Below, in pieces: positions 11,219 to 19,413 of a stretch of DNA of 27,906 nucleotides (its first letter is position 1; each line of letters begins with the position of its first letter). The DNA lies in assembly GCA_047620505.1 (NCBI GenBank), contig JBLHKS010000082.1, forward strand, positions 1 through 27,906, given 5' to 3'. Below the pieces are notes generated by a model that saw only the letters and a program-made list of their open reading frames with translations, was not told the DNA's origin and did not search any database. Source of the DNA: JBLHKS01 sp047620505 (GTDB lineage: Bacteria > Verrucomicrobiota > Verrucomicrobiia > Verrucomicrobiales > DEV007). Position numbers and translations under genes: made by a program.

Positions 11219-14158
11219 TCAGGGCTTGGCCTGGTTCAATGGCGCTTGGTGATCGCCCATGAGATAGCCGAAAAGATCGCGCAGTTGATCATCGCTGAGG
11301 TCGTTGAGCAGGCCTGCGGGCATCAGGGAGAGGCTTAGCGTCTCGGTTGACTCGATGTCCGTCGGCACGAGAAACGTCGGATCCGGCGAGCCAGCGGTCT
11401 TGAGCGTAACGCGCTTTTCGCTTTGGGCGGCGACGACTCCGCTGAGGGTGCGGCCGTCTTTGAGCTTCACGATCGAGAGCCGATAACCGGCCGGGACGAC
11501 AGCGCTGGGGGTGAGGATGTTTTCCAACAAGTAGTCCAATTCGTGGCGGCCAGAGCCCGTCAGATCGGGACCGATCGGACCGATCGGGCCGCCCGCGCCG
11601 TAGAGCCGGTGGCAGCTGGCGCAACGCTCGGCGTAGATCGCGCGGCCTGCGCTGAGATCAGATTGCTTGAGAGTTGCGGGCGTGATGAGCTTGCGGAGGC
11701 GGGTCGCGAGCTCAGCAGCTGCTGGGTCATCGACGGACGGGTTGAATTCGCCCCAGAGTTCCGCAAGGCGCTCAGTCAACGCGGCGTCGTTGTGCTGGAC
11801 GATCTGGCGAGCATGAACCGTAGTCAGGATTTCCGGGCCGAAGCGCTTTTCGGCGATTCGATCGAGAAGGATATTCGACCACGAGGCGCGGGAGACGATG
11901 ACCTCCATCGCGGCGGCGCGTTCGTCGGGTTTTAAGTAGGCGAAGCGTCCGATGATCAGCTGACCGATTTCATCATCCGGGTAACGGGCGAGTTGTTCGG
12001 CGCAAACTCCGGAAACTTCGCTTTCGGCGATCCAACGCATGAGATGAGCTTTGAGATCGCCGGGATGATCCGCTTCGCCGAGATTTGTGATCGCGGTGCG
12101 GCGGGAAGCTGGCTTGGCGTCCGGATTGTCAGCGATTTTGAAGATGGCGTCGAGGGAGCGACCGTCGCCGAAAATCGCGCCGAGTTGATTCGTTATCGGA
12201 TCGTCTGGCGCGAGCTTGGCGATTTTACTCCAATCCGGTAACGGCTCAGCTTTGGGCAGTCCTTCAAGCGCGTCGGCCAAACCACCGAGATGAGTCGCCG
12301 CATGATCCGGTTGCGCGAGGATGAGCTTGGCGAGCAGGTTTTTGCTGTCTGGGTAAGACTCGCCTAACCGGCGAATGATGAAACGGCGCAGCTCGGGAAT
12401 CGCGCAAGCCCGCAGGAGGCGGCTGACGTCGGATTCGTTGGCCCGGGCGACGATCGGCTCGATCGCAAACCAGACCATGAGCGGATAGTTGTGATCCTCC
12501 GCGTCGTCGGCGTGGGCGACGAGTTTTTCGGCGATTTGAACTTGGACATCCGGTTTCAAGCGCGGAAGCAACGATGCGATCGCGAGCCGAATCCGCGACG
12601 AACCGGATTGCGCGAGTTCATCCAGATTGCCCGCCGAATCCGGATCGTCACGCAGCAGCTGAAGCGCCTGAACCCGGAGCGCTTCCCGTGGATCCGCCAG
12701 CAGCTGCTGGGGTCGTGCGGCGGCGGCGGCATTCAGCGCGTGGAGGTAACGAATCGCTTGAACCTCGTCCTTCTCCTCCGCCAGCCGCGATTCCAGATGC
12801 TCGATCCAGCTTGGTGGCAAACTTTCAAGGACGCGCATTTCTTGAATCATGAGCTGAGCCTGTCGCGCGAACCAAACGTTCGGATTTCGCAGCCACGCAT
12901 CGAGTTCGTCGATGGTCTCCGGCGGCGTGGTCGGCCCCGAAGTCGGCTCGCCAAATCGAATCCGATAGACCCTGCCCGACTCGCGATGAATCGCATCGTG
13001 ATCGTGACATTCGCCAGTGTCCGACCAGTCTAACACGTAGACATCCCCGTCCGGCCCCTGCGCCAGATCGATCCCGCGAAACCAGCGATCGGTGAACTTC
13101 ACAAAGTCCGGCTGATGCTTCGCAACAAAGCCGCTGCCCTCGCGATGCAGCCGCTCGCGATTGAGCCGGCGACCGTGAAAATTGAGCGTAAAAACATCCC
13201 CACGATACTCAGCGGGCCACTTATCCGCCTGGTAAACCATCAGCCCGGTGTGAGCATGCCCGCCACCGAATGCGTCCTCAGCATCGACGTTTTCCCGCGT
13301 GTCCGTCCACGATCCATCGATGTCGAAATGCCAGTGATCGGCGTGCATGTCGATCAGCCGATAAAGATACGGCCGCTGATGCTGGCCGAACATCCGCTTG
13401 GTGTAGGCGCCGGGGATGCCGTGCCAGAAATGGCCGATGACGGTGTTGATGTAAAACAGCTCGCCCTCGGCCGTCCAGTCGTGGCCCCACGGGTTGGTGC
13501 CGCCGCGGGTCCACGCCTCGATTTTGTGAGTGTCAGGGTGGTAACGCCAGATGCCGGTGTCGATGCTAAGCCGCTCCGCCGACGGCGTGCCCTGCGCGCC
13601 GAGTTCCGACACCGCAACGATCCCCTGCCGTCCATAAAGCCAGCCGTCCGGCCCCCATTTGAGGCCGTTAGCGATCGTGTGACGCGTGAACTTCAGGTCG
13701 AAGCCATCGAGCTTCACGACAGCCGGTCCGTCAGGCTTGAGATCGCCGTCCGCGTCTGGAATGAAGACCATCGCTGGCGACGTCAGCGCCCAAACACCGC
13801 CGTAGCCGATCGCGATCCCGGTGAGTCGCTGGAGGTTTTCCGCAAACACTGTTCGCGTTTCGAATTCGCCGTCCGCGTCCTTGTCTTCAAGCACCACGAT
13901 TCGGTCCGACTCCGTGAGGTCGAAATTGTCGCTCCGATCCGAGTATGTCCGGCACTCCGCAATCCAGAGCCGGCCATGATGATCCCAGGTCAAAGCGATC
14001 GGCTGCCCGATGTCCGGCTCAGAGGCGATGACGTCGACGCTGAAGCCCTCCGGTGCGATCGCCGCTCCAGCAGCTGCTGATGGGGAGAGCGGTTCCGTCG
14101 CCGTTTCGACGCCAAACACCGGAACAGTCGCGAGGCAAATCAGAGGCCAGAGTTTCAT
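11219..14158 (-). CDS. PVC-type dehydrogenase / HEAT-like / cytochrome c protein
   Basis: A 979-residue exported protein. A signal peptide (MKLWPLICLATVPVFGVETA) precedes a six-bladed propeller 'membrane-bound dehydrogenase' domain (about 35-400; APEGFSVDVIASEP, WGPDGWLYGRQG, GGTNPWGHDW, LAQGPDGDVYVLDWSD), then an alpha-helical HEAT-like region (about 440-810) and a C-terminal c-type heme domain with CASCH (C846, C849, H850), GPDLTG and a following beta domain KLKDGRTLSGVV. Proteins of this design are abundant in PVC bacteria and are thought to oxidise sugars or alcohols in the periplasm and pass electrons to their own heme; the substrate is not known. It stands as a single transcription unit. 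Two palindromes (12697, perfect; 11712 and 14067, 13/14) lie inside. Confidence 0.93.
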   Translation of the reverse strand: MKLWPLICLATVPVFGVETATEPLSPSAAAGAAIAPEGFSVDVIASEPDIGQPIALTWDHHGRLWIAECRTYSDRSDNFDLTESDRIVVLEDKDADGEFETRTVFAENLQRLTGIAIGYGGVWALTSPAMVFIPDADGDLKPDGPAVVKLDGFDLKFTRHTIANGLKWGPDGWLYGRQGIVAVSELGAQGTPSAERLSIDTGIWRYHPDTHKIEAWTRGGTNPWGHDWTAEGELFYINTVIGHFWHGIPGAYTKRMFGQHQRPYLYRLIDMHADHWHFDIDGSWTDTRENVDAEDAFGGGHAHTGLMVYQADKWPAEYRGDVFTLNFHGRRLNRERLHREGSGFVAKHQPDFVKFTDRWFRGIDLAQGPDGDVYVLDWSDTGECHDHDAIHRESGRVYRIRFGEPTSGPTTPPETIDELDAWLRNPNVWFARQAQLMIQEMRVLESLPPSWIEHLESRLAEEKDEVQAIRYLHALNAAAAARPQQLLADPREALRVQALQLLRDDPDSAGNLDELAQSGSSRIRLAIASLLPRLKPDVQVQIAEKLVAHADDAEDHNYPLMVWFAIEPIVARANESDVSRLLRACAIPELRRFIIRRLGESYPDSKNLLAKLILAQPDHAATHLGGLADALEGLPKAEPLPDWSKIAKLAPDDPITNQLGAIFGDGRSLDAIFKIADNPDAKPASRRTAITNLGEADHPGDLKAHLMRWIAESEVSGVCAEQLARYPDDEIGQLIIGRFAYLKPDERAAAMEVIVSRASWSNILLDRIAEKRFGPEILTTVHARQIVQHNDAALTERLAELWGEFNPSVDDPAAAELATRLRKLITPATLKQSDLSAGRAIYAERCASCHRLYGAGGPIGPIGPDLTGSGRHELDYLLENILTPSAVVPAGYRLSIVKLKDGRTLSGVVAAQSEKRVTLKTAGSPDPTFLVPTDIESTETLSLSLMPAGLLNDLSDDQLRDLFGYLMGDHQAPLNQAKP
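11712..11725. repeat. CCAGCAGCTGCTGG palindrome, 13/14
   Basis: TCAGCAGCTGCTGG inside the PVC dehydrogenase gene, read in the Ala frame (DPAAAELA), not QQLL. Confidence 0.85.
12697..12710. repeat. CCAGCAGCTGCTGG palindrome, perfect
   Basis: Inside the PVC dehydrogenase gene, QQLL frame of RPQQLLADP. A half site CAGCAGCTG is 40 bases away at 12653-12661. Confidence 0.9.
14067..14080. repeat. CCAGCAGCTGCTGG palindrome, 13/14
   Basis: CCAGCAGCTGCTGA near the 5' end of the PVC dehydrogenase gene, read in the Ala frame (SAAAGAA) just after the signal peptide. Confidence 0.85.
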
Positions 14159-14479
14159 AACCGAAACACAGGATTGAATTGGGTTCGATGCAAAACGTTT
14201 CGCGGAAAACCCGTGATCTATGGCGAGGACCAGACCTTCAAAGGCGCATCACCAGCAACAAGATCGCCGACGCCCTCCTTGAGGGGCCGCCACCACGTAA
14301 GGGTTGGGAGGAATACTACAAACTCTAGCGACTGCCCGGGACCGCCAGTGTGAGGGGTCGGTTGAGGGCGACTTCCTTCGGCTCTGTTATGCCAGTTCAC
14401 TTTAAGGGTCGTTAAAGTAGACGGATGAGGGCGAAATGGCTGGGCCGGGCCAAGAAGGAATTTCTTATCGACGTCCTTC
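14159..14479. other. Gene-poor interval upstream of the PVC dehydrogenase
   Basis: A 321-base interval. On the plus strand 14188-14328 is a 46-codon ORF (M-Q-N-V..., with LQRRITSNKIADALLEG then WEEYYKL and stop) that looks protein-like and may be the C-terminal remnant of a lost gene; I do not recognise it. At 14399-14418 ACTTTAA-GGGTCG-TTAAAGT forms a 7-bp hairpin, a possible terminator for the dioxygenase gene though no T-tract follows. Confidence 0.35.
14399..14418. terminator. Hairpin downstream of the dioxygenase gene
   Basis: ACTTTAA-GGGTCG-TTAAAGT, 7-bp perfect stem and 6-base loop, about 60 bases past the stop at 14480 on the minus strand. The stem is AT-rich and has no following T-run, so its termination role is tentative. 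Confidence 0.3.
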
Positions 14480-15358
14480 TCACATATCTAAACTCCACCG
14501 ACTGGGTGCGATTCCCGGAGCTTCCCTCCGCATTCCGTCGGGCCTGTTTGGAACATCAAAGTCGATGTTCCGCGTATTCAAACTCCGAAAGAAGGGTCGA
14601 ATATGCGCCGGAAGCTGTTTCACCTTTTCCGGATCCCAGTCCTTCACATCTTTGATCGGCCCCGCCCAGGCCGGGCGATAGGCGATCGCCAGCATCCGCC
14701 GAACCCTGTTGCTGTGATTCGGATAGTTTCCGTGAAAGACGTTCTGATTGATGATAACCGCCGAGCCCGCCTTGCAGCAGACCATCTGCTCTTCCGGATG
14801 ACTTAAAAAGCGGTTGTAAGGATTGCCATCGATATGCAACGACAGGTGCGACCTTGGGATCACCTTGAACGGCGAGCAGTCCGGCGTCTGGTCGTCCAGG
14901 TAATACAGCGCCCTTGCCAGCACCGGGGAGCTCGACTGATGTCCAAAAATCCTTGACCCATACGGCTGCGCATCCGTGTGCACGGCAATCCCCGGATGCC
15001 CCGGTTCTGAAATTCCGTAGGCGCACGACGTGCAGATCACCTCATCTCCGAACAAATCGGTCAGAAATTCGATCATCGGGGACTGTGCGATGACGTCGAT
15101 TGCGTTGGGCGAATCCGACCACTGAACGTTCGAGTGCCCGCGCTGGTGTGGACTGTAGTCCACTGTGCGCATTGGCAGTTTCCTCAACTCCTCCCGAATC
15201 GCCCCCAGCTGAGTCTCCGAAAGCAAACCCGGGATCACGAGATAACCCTCCAGCTCTATCGACTGGATCCGTTCCGCCTGCGAGAGCGTGGCCCAGTCTT
15301 TATCCTCTTGCTGCGCCCGGGCGATATCCTCCCTGCTGTTCGTGAACGATGTATCCAT
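14480..15358 (-). CDS. Phytanoyl-CoA dioxygenase-family (PhyH) protein
   Basis: A 292-residue cytosolic Fe(II)/2-oxoglutarate dioxygenase. An N-terminal helix-rich part leads to LEGYLVIPGLLSE, the usual PhyH opening. The iron triad is visible: H127 and D129 in AVHTDAQ, and distal H209 in NVFHGNYPNHS; R218 or R220 (SNRVRRMLAIAYRP) probably binds the 2-oxoglutarate carboxylate. RALYYLDD and PFKVIPRSHL are also family features. Enzymes of this type hydroxylate small organic molecules; the PVC genomes hold many paralogues of unknown substrate. It is divergent from the large PSCyt/DUF1553 gene, with a 309-base gap. No partner gene reveals the substrate. Confidence 0.9.
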   Translation of the reverse strand: MDTSFTNSREDIARAQQEDKDWATLSQAERIQSIELEGYLVIPGLLSETQLGAIREELRKLPMRTVDYSPHQRGHSNVQWSDSPNAIDVIAQSPMIEFLTDLFGDEVICTSCAYGISEPGHPGIAVHTDAQPYGSRIFGHQSSSPVLARALYYLDDQTPDCSPFKVIPRSHLSLHIDGNPYNRFLSHPEEQMVCCKAGSAVIINQNVFHGNYPNHSNRVRRMLAIAYRPAWAGPIKDVKDWDPEKVKQLPAHIRPFFRSLNTRNIDFDVPNRPDGMRREAPGIAPSRWSLDM

Positions 15359-15667
15359 GCCTCAGATGGACTGTTGCGGTCCGGTCGAGTCAAGCAGTCG
15401 TCGACGCTTCGGTTGCTGCAGGGGATTACGATTCCGGCCTCGCGTCAGGCCCCTCCATGCCCTTGGGCAGCGCCGAAAAGCCTGAGAATCGTTAAGTGTC
15501 CTATCAATCGGTCTTTAAATCAGAATTCGAGCTCTTATGCTTGGCCGTGCGAGAACCTAAAACGATTTGAAGCGTTTTCAGAGGAGTGAGGAGTAGTTCG
15601 AGACTCCGAATGAAATAGTACACTTGGAAAACGTGCGTGATTCGTTTTTTTAGGCTTAGAATCCGCA
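15359..15667. promoter_or_regulatory. Divergent intergenic region, dioxygenase / PSCyt protein
   Basis: A 309-base region between oppositely oriented genes, so both promoters should be here. I cannot assign -35/-10 boxes with confidence. AAAACG-N8-CGTTTT (15559-15578) is a possible operator dyad, 90 bases before the PSCyt gene. No gene is seen. Confidence 0.35.
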
Positions 15668-18600
15668 ATGCATCCACAACTCCAATGCATCGCGCTCGCT
15701 CTTGCAGCCATCGGTCTCCTCCCAGCAGCTGCTGGCGAGCCGGCCTTGCAATGGACCTTCGATTCTCCTGACGAACCGGGACAATGGCAGGGCAAGGCCA
15801 AGCCTTCGGAACAAACCGGCGCAGGCCCGCGCGGTCCGCGTTATCCGGATTTCGGCGATGAGAACCAAGCGGCGTTCTTTCCCGGCGCCGATGCGCTTCT
15901 TCTGGTGAAGGACAAAGATAACGGTGGCTCGGCAAATCTGAAGTTTGGCGCCGGTGAGTCGATCACGATCGAGGCTTGGGTGAAGGTCAAATCGATCGGG
16001 AACGGTCACATGACTTATCTCGTCGGAAAAGGGCGACACGCAGGCAAAGGAGCGGTCACCGAGCAGGCTGACGCGAATCAAAACTACGCGATGCGGCTCA
16101 AGGGCATCGAGGGCGGCGCACAGCTCGGATTCCTTTTTACGAGCGAGCACCCGGAATCCAAGAAGCGCGACTGGCATCGTTGGTGGAGCAATCGGACCAT
16201 CGCGAAAGCTGGCTGGAATCACGTCGCTGTGGTCTTCACTTTTGGGAAGGCGAACAGTTTTCGAGCTTATATCAATGGGAAGGCAACCGATGGCGTTTGG
16301 GATCTCGGTGGCGCGACGGATCTGCCGCCGACGACCGACGCGGACGATCTTGTGATCGGAACGGGCTATTCGCGATCTGGCGGTTCGTCGTTCTCAGGTT
16401 GGATGGACAACCTCCAGATTCACCGCGAAGCGCTTGCGCCAGAAATCCTGCTCTCGCGCTACGAATACACCCCGCCTCCACCGCCGATCACGCCGGAGAT
16501 GGTTCAGCCGGGCGAGGTGCTCGTTCAGATCAGCGAACGCGGCGTTCCAGAGGCGAATGCGTGGCCTGAAGAACCGGAAGTCACCGAGACGTATCGCGAG
16601 AAAGTCTTCGGCTTTTTCGAGTCGCCACAGAAGTATATTTCGACGGGTGTCAGGGCGGACCGGGCGAATCCTTCGCACTTTCGCGCGGCGGCGAAGGTGA
16701 CATTTCCAAAGGGAAAACATCGGCTCCTTTTGCGAGGTCGCGGCGCGGCGCGACTCACGATTGACGGCCAGCAGCTGCTGGAGAATCCGTTTCCGCCGGC
16801 GGCTTCAGATGGACACGAATTGGTCAGCCTGCAGGATGGATATCTCGATCTCGGACCGGATTTCCGCTTCGTTCCTCCGGGTAACCGCGAGAGTTGGTGT
16901 GAGTTTGAAACGGACGGCGGTGAGCACTTTGTGATCGTGGAGACCATGGTCGGCGCAATGAAGGGAACCAGAAAACGTCGCCCGGAACTTGGCGAAACCG
17001 TCGTGGCGATTTCGTTAGCGGGAGAGGAATCGTGGAAGCTGCTTTCGCCCGGCGATCGCGAGGTTGCTTACACGGATGAAGGCTGGGAGGCGTATGAAAA
17101 GGAGCGTCGAAACTGGCTGGCGCGGGTCAACGGGGACGCTCGTGCCGCCAAGCGCGCGGAACACGCGAAATTCTGGGATCGTCGCCGAAAAGCCGCTTCG
17201 GATTGGCTCGCGAACTCGACCCCGGTCACGGTTCCTGATTTGCCCGCGGGCCTCCCGGCGAACAACGAGATCGATCACTTCATCGGCGCGCGAATCGCGG
17301 AAGCCGCGGCGCAGGCGAAGAGCGCAAAGGGCGGAACGGTCGACTATTTCAAGCACATCCAGCCGTTACTGGAATCGAAGTGTTACAACTGTCATCAAGG
17401 CGGCAAGGTGAAGGGCGGGCTGCGACTCGATCAACGCGCCGCAGCTCTGAAGGGCGGCGAGAACGACGGCCCGGCGGTGGCGGCAAGCGACCTCGACGGA
17501 AGCTCGCTGATTTTTCGCGTCAGCAAAGAAGCCGAGGACGACATCATGCCGCCAAAGGGCGATCCGTTGGCCAAAGAGGAAGTTGCTCTCTTGAAAACGT
17601 GGATCGAGGAAGGCGCGCATTGGCCTGAGTTCGATGTGGACACCTTCGAGGTCACGCCGCTCGCGAGTGATCTCGCTTTCCTCCGCCGCGTGTCGCTCGA
17701 CACCATCGGCATTCCGCCAACCGAAGCCGAGATCGCGGCGTTCCTCGCCGCTGATGCGAAGACGCGCCGCGCCGAAGTGATCCAGCAGCTGCTGGACGAT
17801 CCGCGATGGGCCGATCACTGGATGGGCTACTGGCAGGACGTGCTGGCGGAGAACCCTAACATGATCAACCCGACGTTGAACAACACCGGCCCGTTTCGGT
17901 GGTGGATTCAAGAATCGCTCCTCGATAATAAGCCGCTCGACCTCTTCGTGACCGAGTTGATCCGCATGGAAGGCAGCGAACGTTTCGGCGGCCCGCGTGG
18001 GTTTGGAACCGCCTCGCAGAACGATGTGCCGATGGCGGCGAAGGGCATCATCGTGACCTCGGCGTTTCTCGGCGTCGAAATGAAATGCGCCCGCTGCCAC
18101 GACGCGCCGGGCCATGAGTGGATGCAGGAGGACCTGTTTCAAGTCGCCGCGATGCTGAATCAGAATTCGCTCAAGGTGCCGACGACCAGCAGCGTTCCCA
18201 TGGATAAACTCCATGCGCGTGCTCGAAAGCCGCTCATCGAGGTGACCCTGAAACCGGGATCTGTCGTTCAGCCCGGATGGCCGTTCGAGCAGTTCTGCGA
18301 TGAGGCGACTGCGGCCACATTGGTCGATCGCACGGGCGATTCCCGCGACAAACTCGCCGCGCTGATCACCGCACCGCAGAATGAGCGATTCGCGCAAGTG
18401 ATGGCCAATCGCATTTGGCATCGGCTGATGGGTCGCGGGATTGTCGCCACGGTCGCCGATTGGGAAAAGGGTGAGGCAACGCATCCTGAGCTTCTGCGTT
18501 GGCTAGGTCGGCGCTTAGTTGAGTCCGGCTACGACGTCAAAGCCGTGACGAGCCTCATCCTGAACTCACACGCCTACCAACGCGCGACCGATCCGACGCT

Positions 18601-19390
18601 CACGGAAACCGGCCCACTCTACATCGCGCCCGCGCCACGCCGCCTCAGCGCCGAGCAAATCGTCGACTCCCTCTTTTCCGCAACCGGCAAGCCATTCGAA
18701 CTGGAAGACGTCAGCCTCGACATCGACAGCACGCGCGACACCGGGAATTCACTCGCGTTAGGCAAGCCGCGTCGCGCTTGGATGCTCGCATCGATGTCAA
18801 ACGAGCGCGACCGCCCCAGCCTCGCCCTGCCGAGGATTCAGGCCGTCTCTAGCGTGATGGAATCGTTCGGCTGGCGCGGCGCTCGTCAGGACCCTGTCAC
18901 GATTCGCGACGTCGAACCAAACGTCCTTCAACCCGCAATTTACGCCAACGGCGTCATGGGAAGCTGGCTCACTCGGCTAAGCGACGATCATGGTGTGACC
19001 CAGCTCGCGCTCGAAGATCAGTCGCTCGAAGCACTCGTCGATCGCCTGTTCCTTCGCCTGCTCACACGCCACCCAATCGAAGCCGAGAAAGCACGTTATG
19101 TCGGATTTCTGCGTCCGGGTTACGATGCGCGCATCATCCCCGAAGCCGAGCGTCCATCAAGTGCGGGAGAGGACGAACCGCGCGTTCCGGCTCGTTACGT
19201 GAGTTGGTCAAATCACGTAAACCCCGAAGCCAACGTCATCGCACTGGAACGCGAAATCGAAGCCCGTCGCGGCGATCCCCCAACTGCCGCTCTGAACAAC
19301 AACTGGCGTCTCCGTTTGGAAGACGTCCTCTGGGCGTTGATCAATGCGCCTGAATTCGTCTACGTGGGAGGGACTTCAGTCCCTCAATAA
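15668..19390 (+). CDS. LamG-PSCyt1-DUF1549-DUF1553 exported cytochrome protein
   Basis: A 1240-residue protein. After the signal peptide (MHPQLQCIALALAAIGLLP, then AAAGEP) comes a LamG/concanavalin-like domain (about 27-255; ITIEAWVKVKSIG, WNHVAVVFTF, AYINGKATDGVWD), a linker with a beta domain, a planctomycete cytochrome c domain PSCyt1 with C572-Y-N-C575-H576, DUF1549 (PSCyt2, from about 650, RRVSLDTIGIPPTEAE) including a second heme-type motif C807-A-R-C810-H811, and DUF1553 (PSD1, about 905-1220; NRIWHRLMGRGIV). It is the usual partner of DUF1501 and sits 23 bases upstream of one. The pair is thought to act in periplasmic breakdown of complex polymers, with substrate unknown. Palindromes at 15722, 16768 and 17782 are inside, and its C-terminus is formed by a hairpin repeat. 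Confidence 0.95.
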   Translation: MHPQLQCIALALAAIGLLPAAAGEPALQWTFDSPDEPGQWQGKAKPSEQTGAGPRGPRYPDFGDENQAAFFPGADALLLVKDKDNGGSANLKFGAGESITIEAWVKVKSIGNGHMTYLVGKGRHAGKGAVTEQADANQNYAMRLKGIEGGAQLGFLFTSEHPESKKRDWHRWWSNRTIAKAGWNHVAVVFTFGKANSFRAYINGKATDGVWDLGGATDLPPTTDADDLVIGTGYSRSGGSSFSGWMDNLQIHREALAPEILLSRYEYTPPPPPITPEMVQPGEVLVQISERGVPEANAWPEEPEVTETYREKVFGFFESPQKYISTGVRADRANPSHFRAAAKVTFPKGKHRLLLRGRGAARLTIDGQQLLENPFPPAASDGHELVSLQDGYLDLGPDFRFVPPGNRESWCEFETDGGEHFVIVETMVGAMKGTRKRRPELGETVVAISLAGEESWKLLSPGDREVAYTDEGWEAYEKERRNWLARVNGDARAAKRAEHAKFWDRRRKAASDWLANSTPVTVPDLPAGLPANNEIDHFIGARIAEAAAQAKSAKGGTVDYFKHIQPLLESKCYNCHQGGKVKGGLRLDQRAAALKGGENDGPAVAASDLDGSSLIFRVSKEAEDDIMPPKGDPLAKEEVALLKTWIEEGAHWPEFDVDTFEVTPLASDLAFLRRVSLDTIGIPPTEAEIAAFLAADAKTRRAEVIQQLLDDPRWADHWMGYWQDVLAENPNMINPTLNNTGPFRWWIQESLLDNKPLDLFVTELIRMEGSERFGGPRGFGTASQNDVPMAAKGIIVTSAFLGVEMKCARCHDAPGHEWMQEDLFQVAAMLNQNSLKVPTTSSVPMDKLHARARKPLIEVTLKPGSVVQPGWPFEQFCDEATAATLVDRTGDSRDKLAALITAPQNERFAQVMANRIWHRLMGRGIVATVADWEKGEATHPELLRWLGRRLVESGYDVKAVTSLILNSHAYQRATDPTLTETGPLYIAPAPRRLSAEQIVDSLFSATGKPFELEDVSLDIDSTRDTGNSLALGKPRRAWMLASMSNERDRPSLALPRIQAVSSVMESFGWRGARQDPVTIRDVEPNVLQPAIYANGVMGSWLTRLSDDHGVTQLALEDQSLEALVDRLFLRLLTRHPIEAEKARYVGFLRPGYDARIIPEAERPSSAGEDEPRVPARYVSWSNHVNPEANVIALEREIEARRGDPPTAALNNNWRLRLEDVLWALINAPEFVYVGGTSVPQ
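15722..15735. repeat. CCAGCAGCTGCTGG palindrome, perfect
   Basis: At the signal-peptide cleavage region of the PSCyt protein, read as Pro-Ala-Ala-Ala-Gly, so in a different frame from the QQLL copies. Confidence 0.9.
16768..16781. repeat. CCAGCAGCTGCTGG palindrome, perfect
   Basis: Inside the PSCyt gene, QQLL frame of DGQQLLENP. Confidence 0.9.
17782..17795. repeat. CCAGCAGCTGCTGG palindrome, perfect
   Basis: Inside the PSCyt gene, QQLL frame of VIQQLLDDP, in the DUF1549 part. Confidence 0.9.
19368..19385. repeat. Hairpin GAGGGACT-TC-AGTCCCTC at the stop codon
   Basis: An 8-bp perfect stem with a 2-base loop ending 2 bases before the TAA of the PSCyt gene; it encodes part of its last residues (GGTSVPQ). 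DUF1553 proteins do not usually end this way, which suggests a palindromic repeat landed in the gene's end. It may also limit read-through into the DUF1501 gene 23 bases on. Confidence 0.6.
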
Positions 19391-19413
19391 CCAAGCCAGA
19401 AAACTCTCCCAAA

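Noticed and set aside
13115..14080. 321-codon plus-strand ORF opposite the PVC dehydrogenase
   Set aside because: Shadow of a long, clear gene, with no recognisable domain or start signal.
14426..14655. ORF starting MRAKWLGRAKKEF
   Set aside because: It runs into the antisense of the dioxygenase gene and shows no family feature.
17366..18484. 372-codon minus-strand ORF inside the PSCyt/DUF1553 gene
   Set aside because: Antisense to a well-supported multi-domain gene and Arg/His-rich without domains; a shadow ORF.
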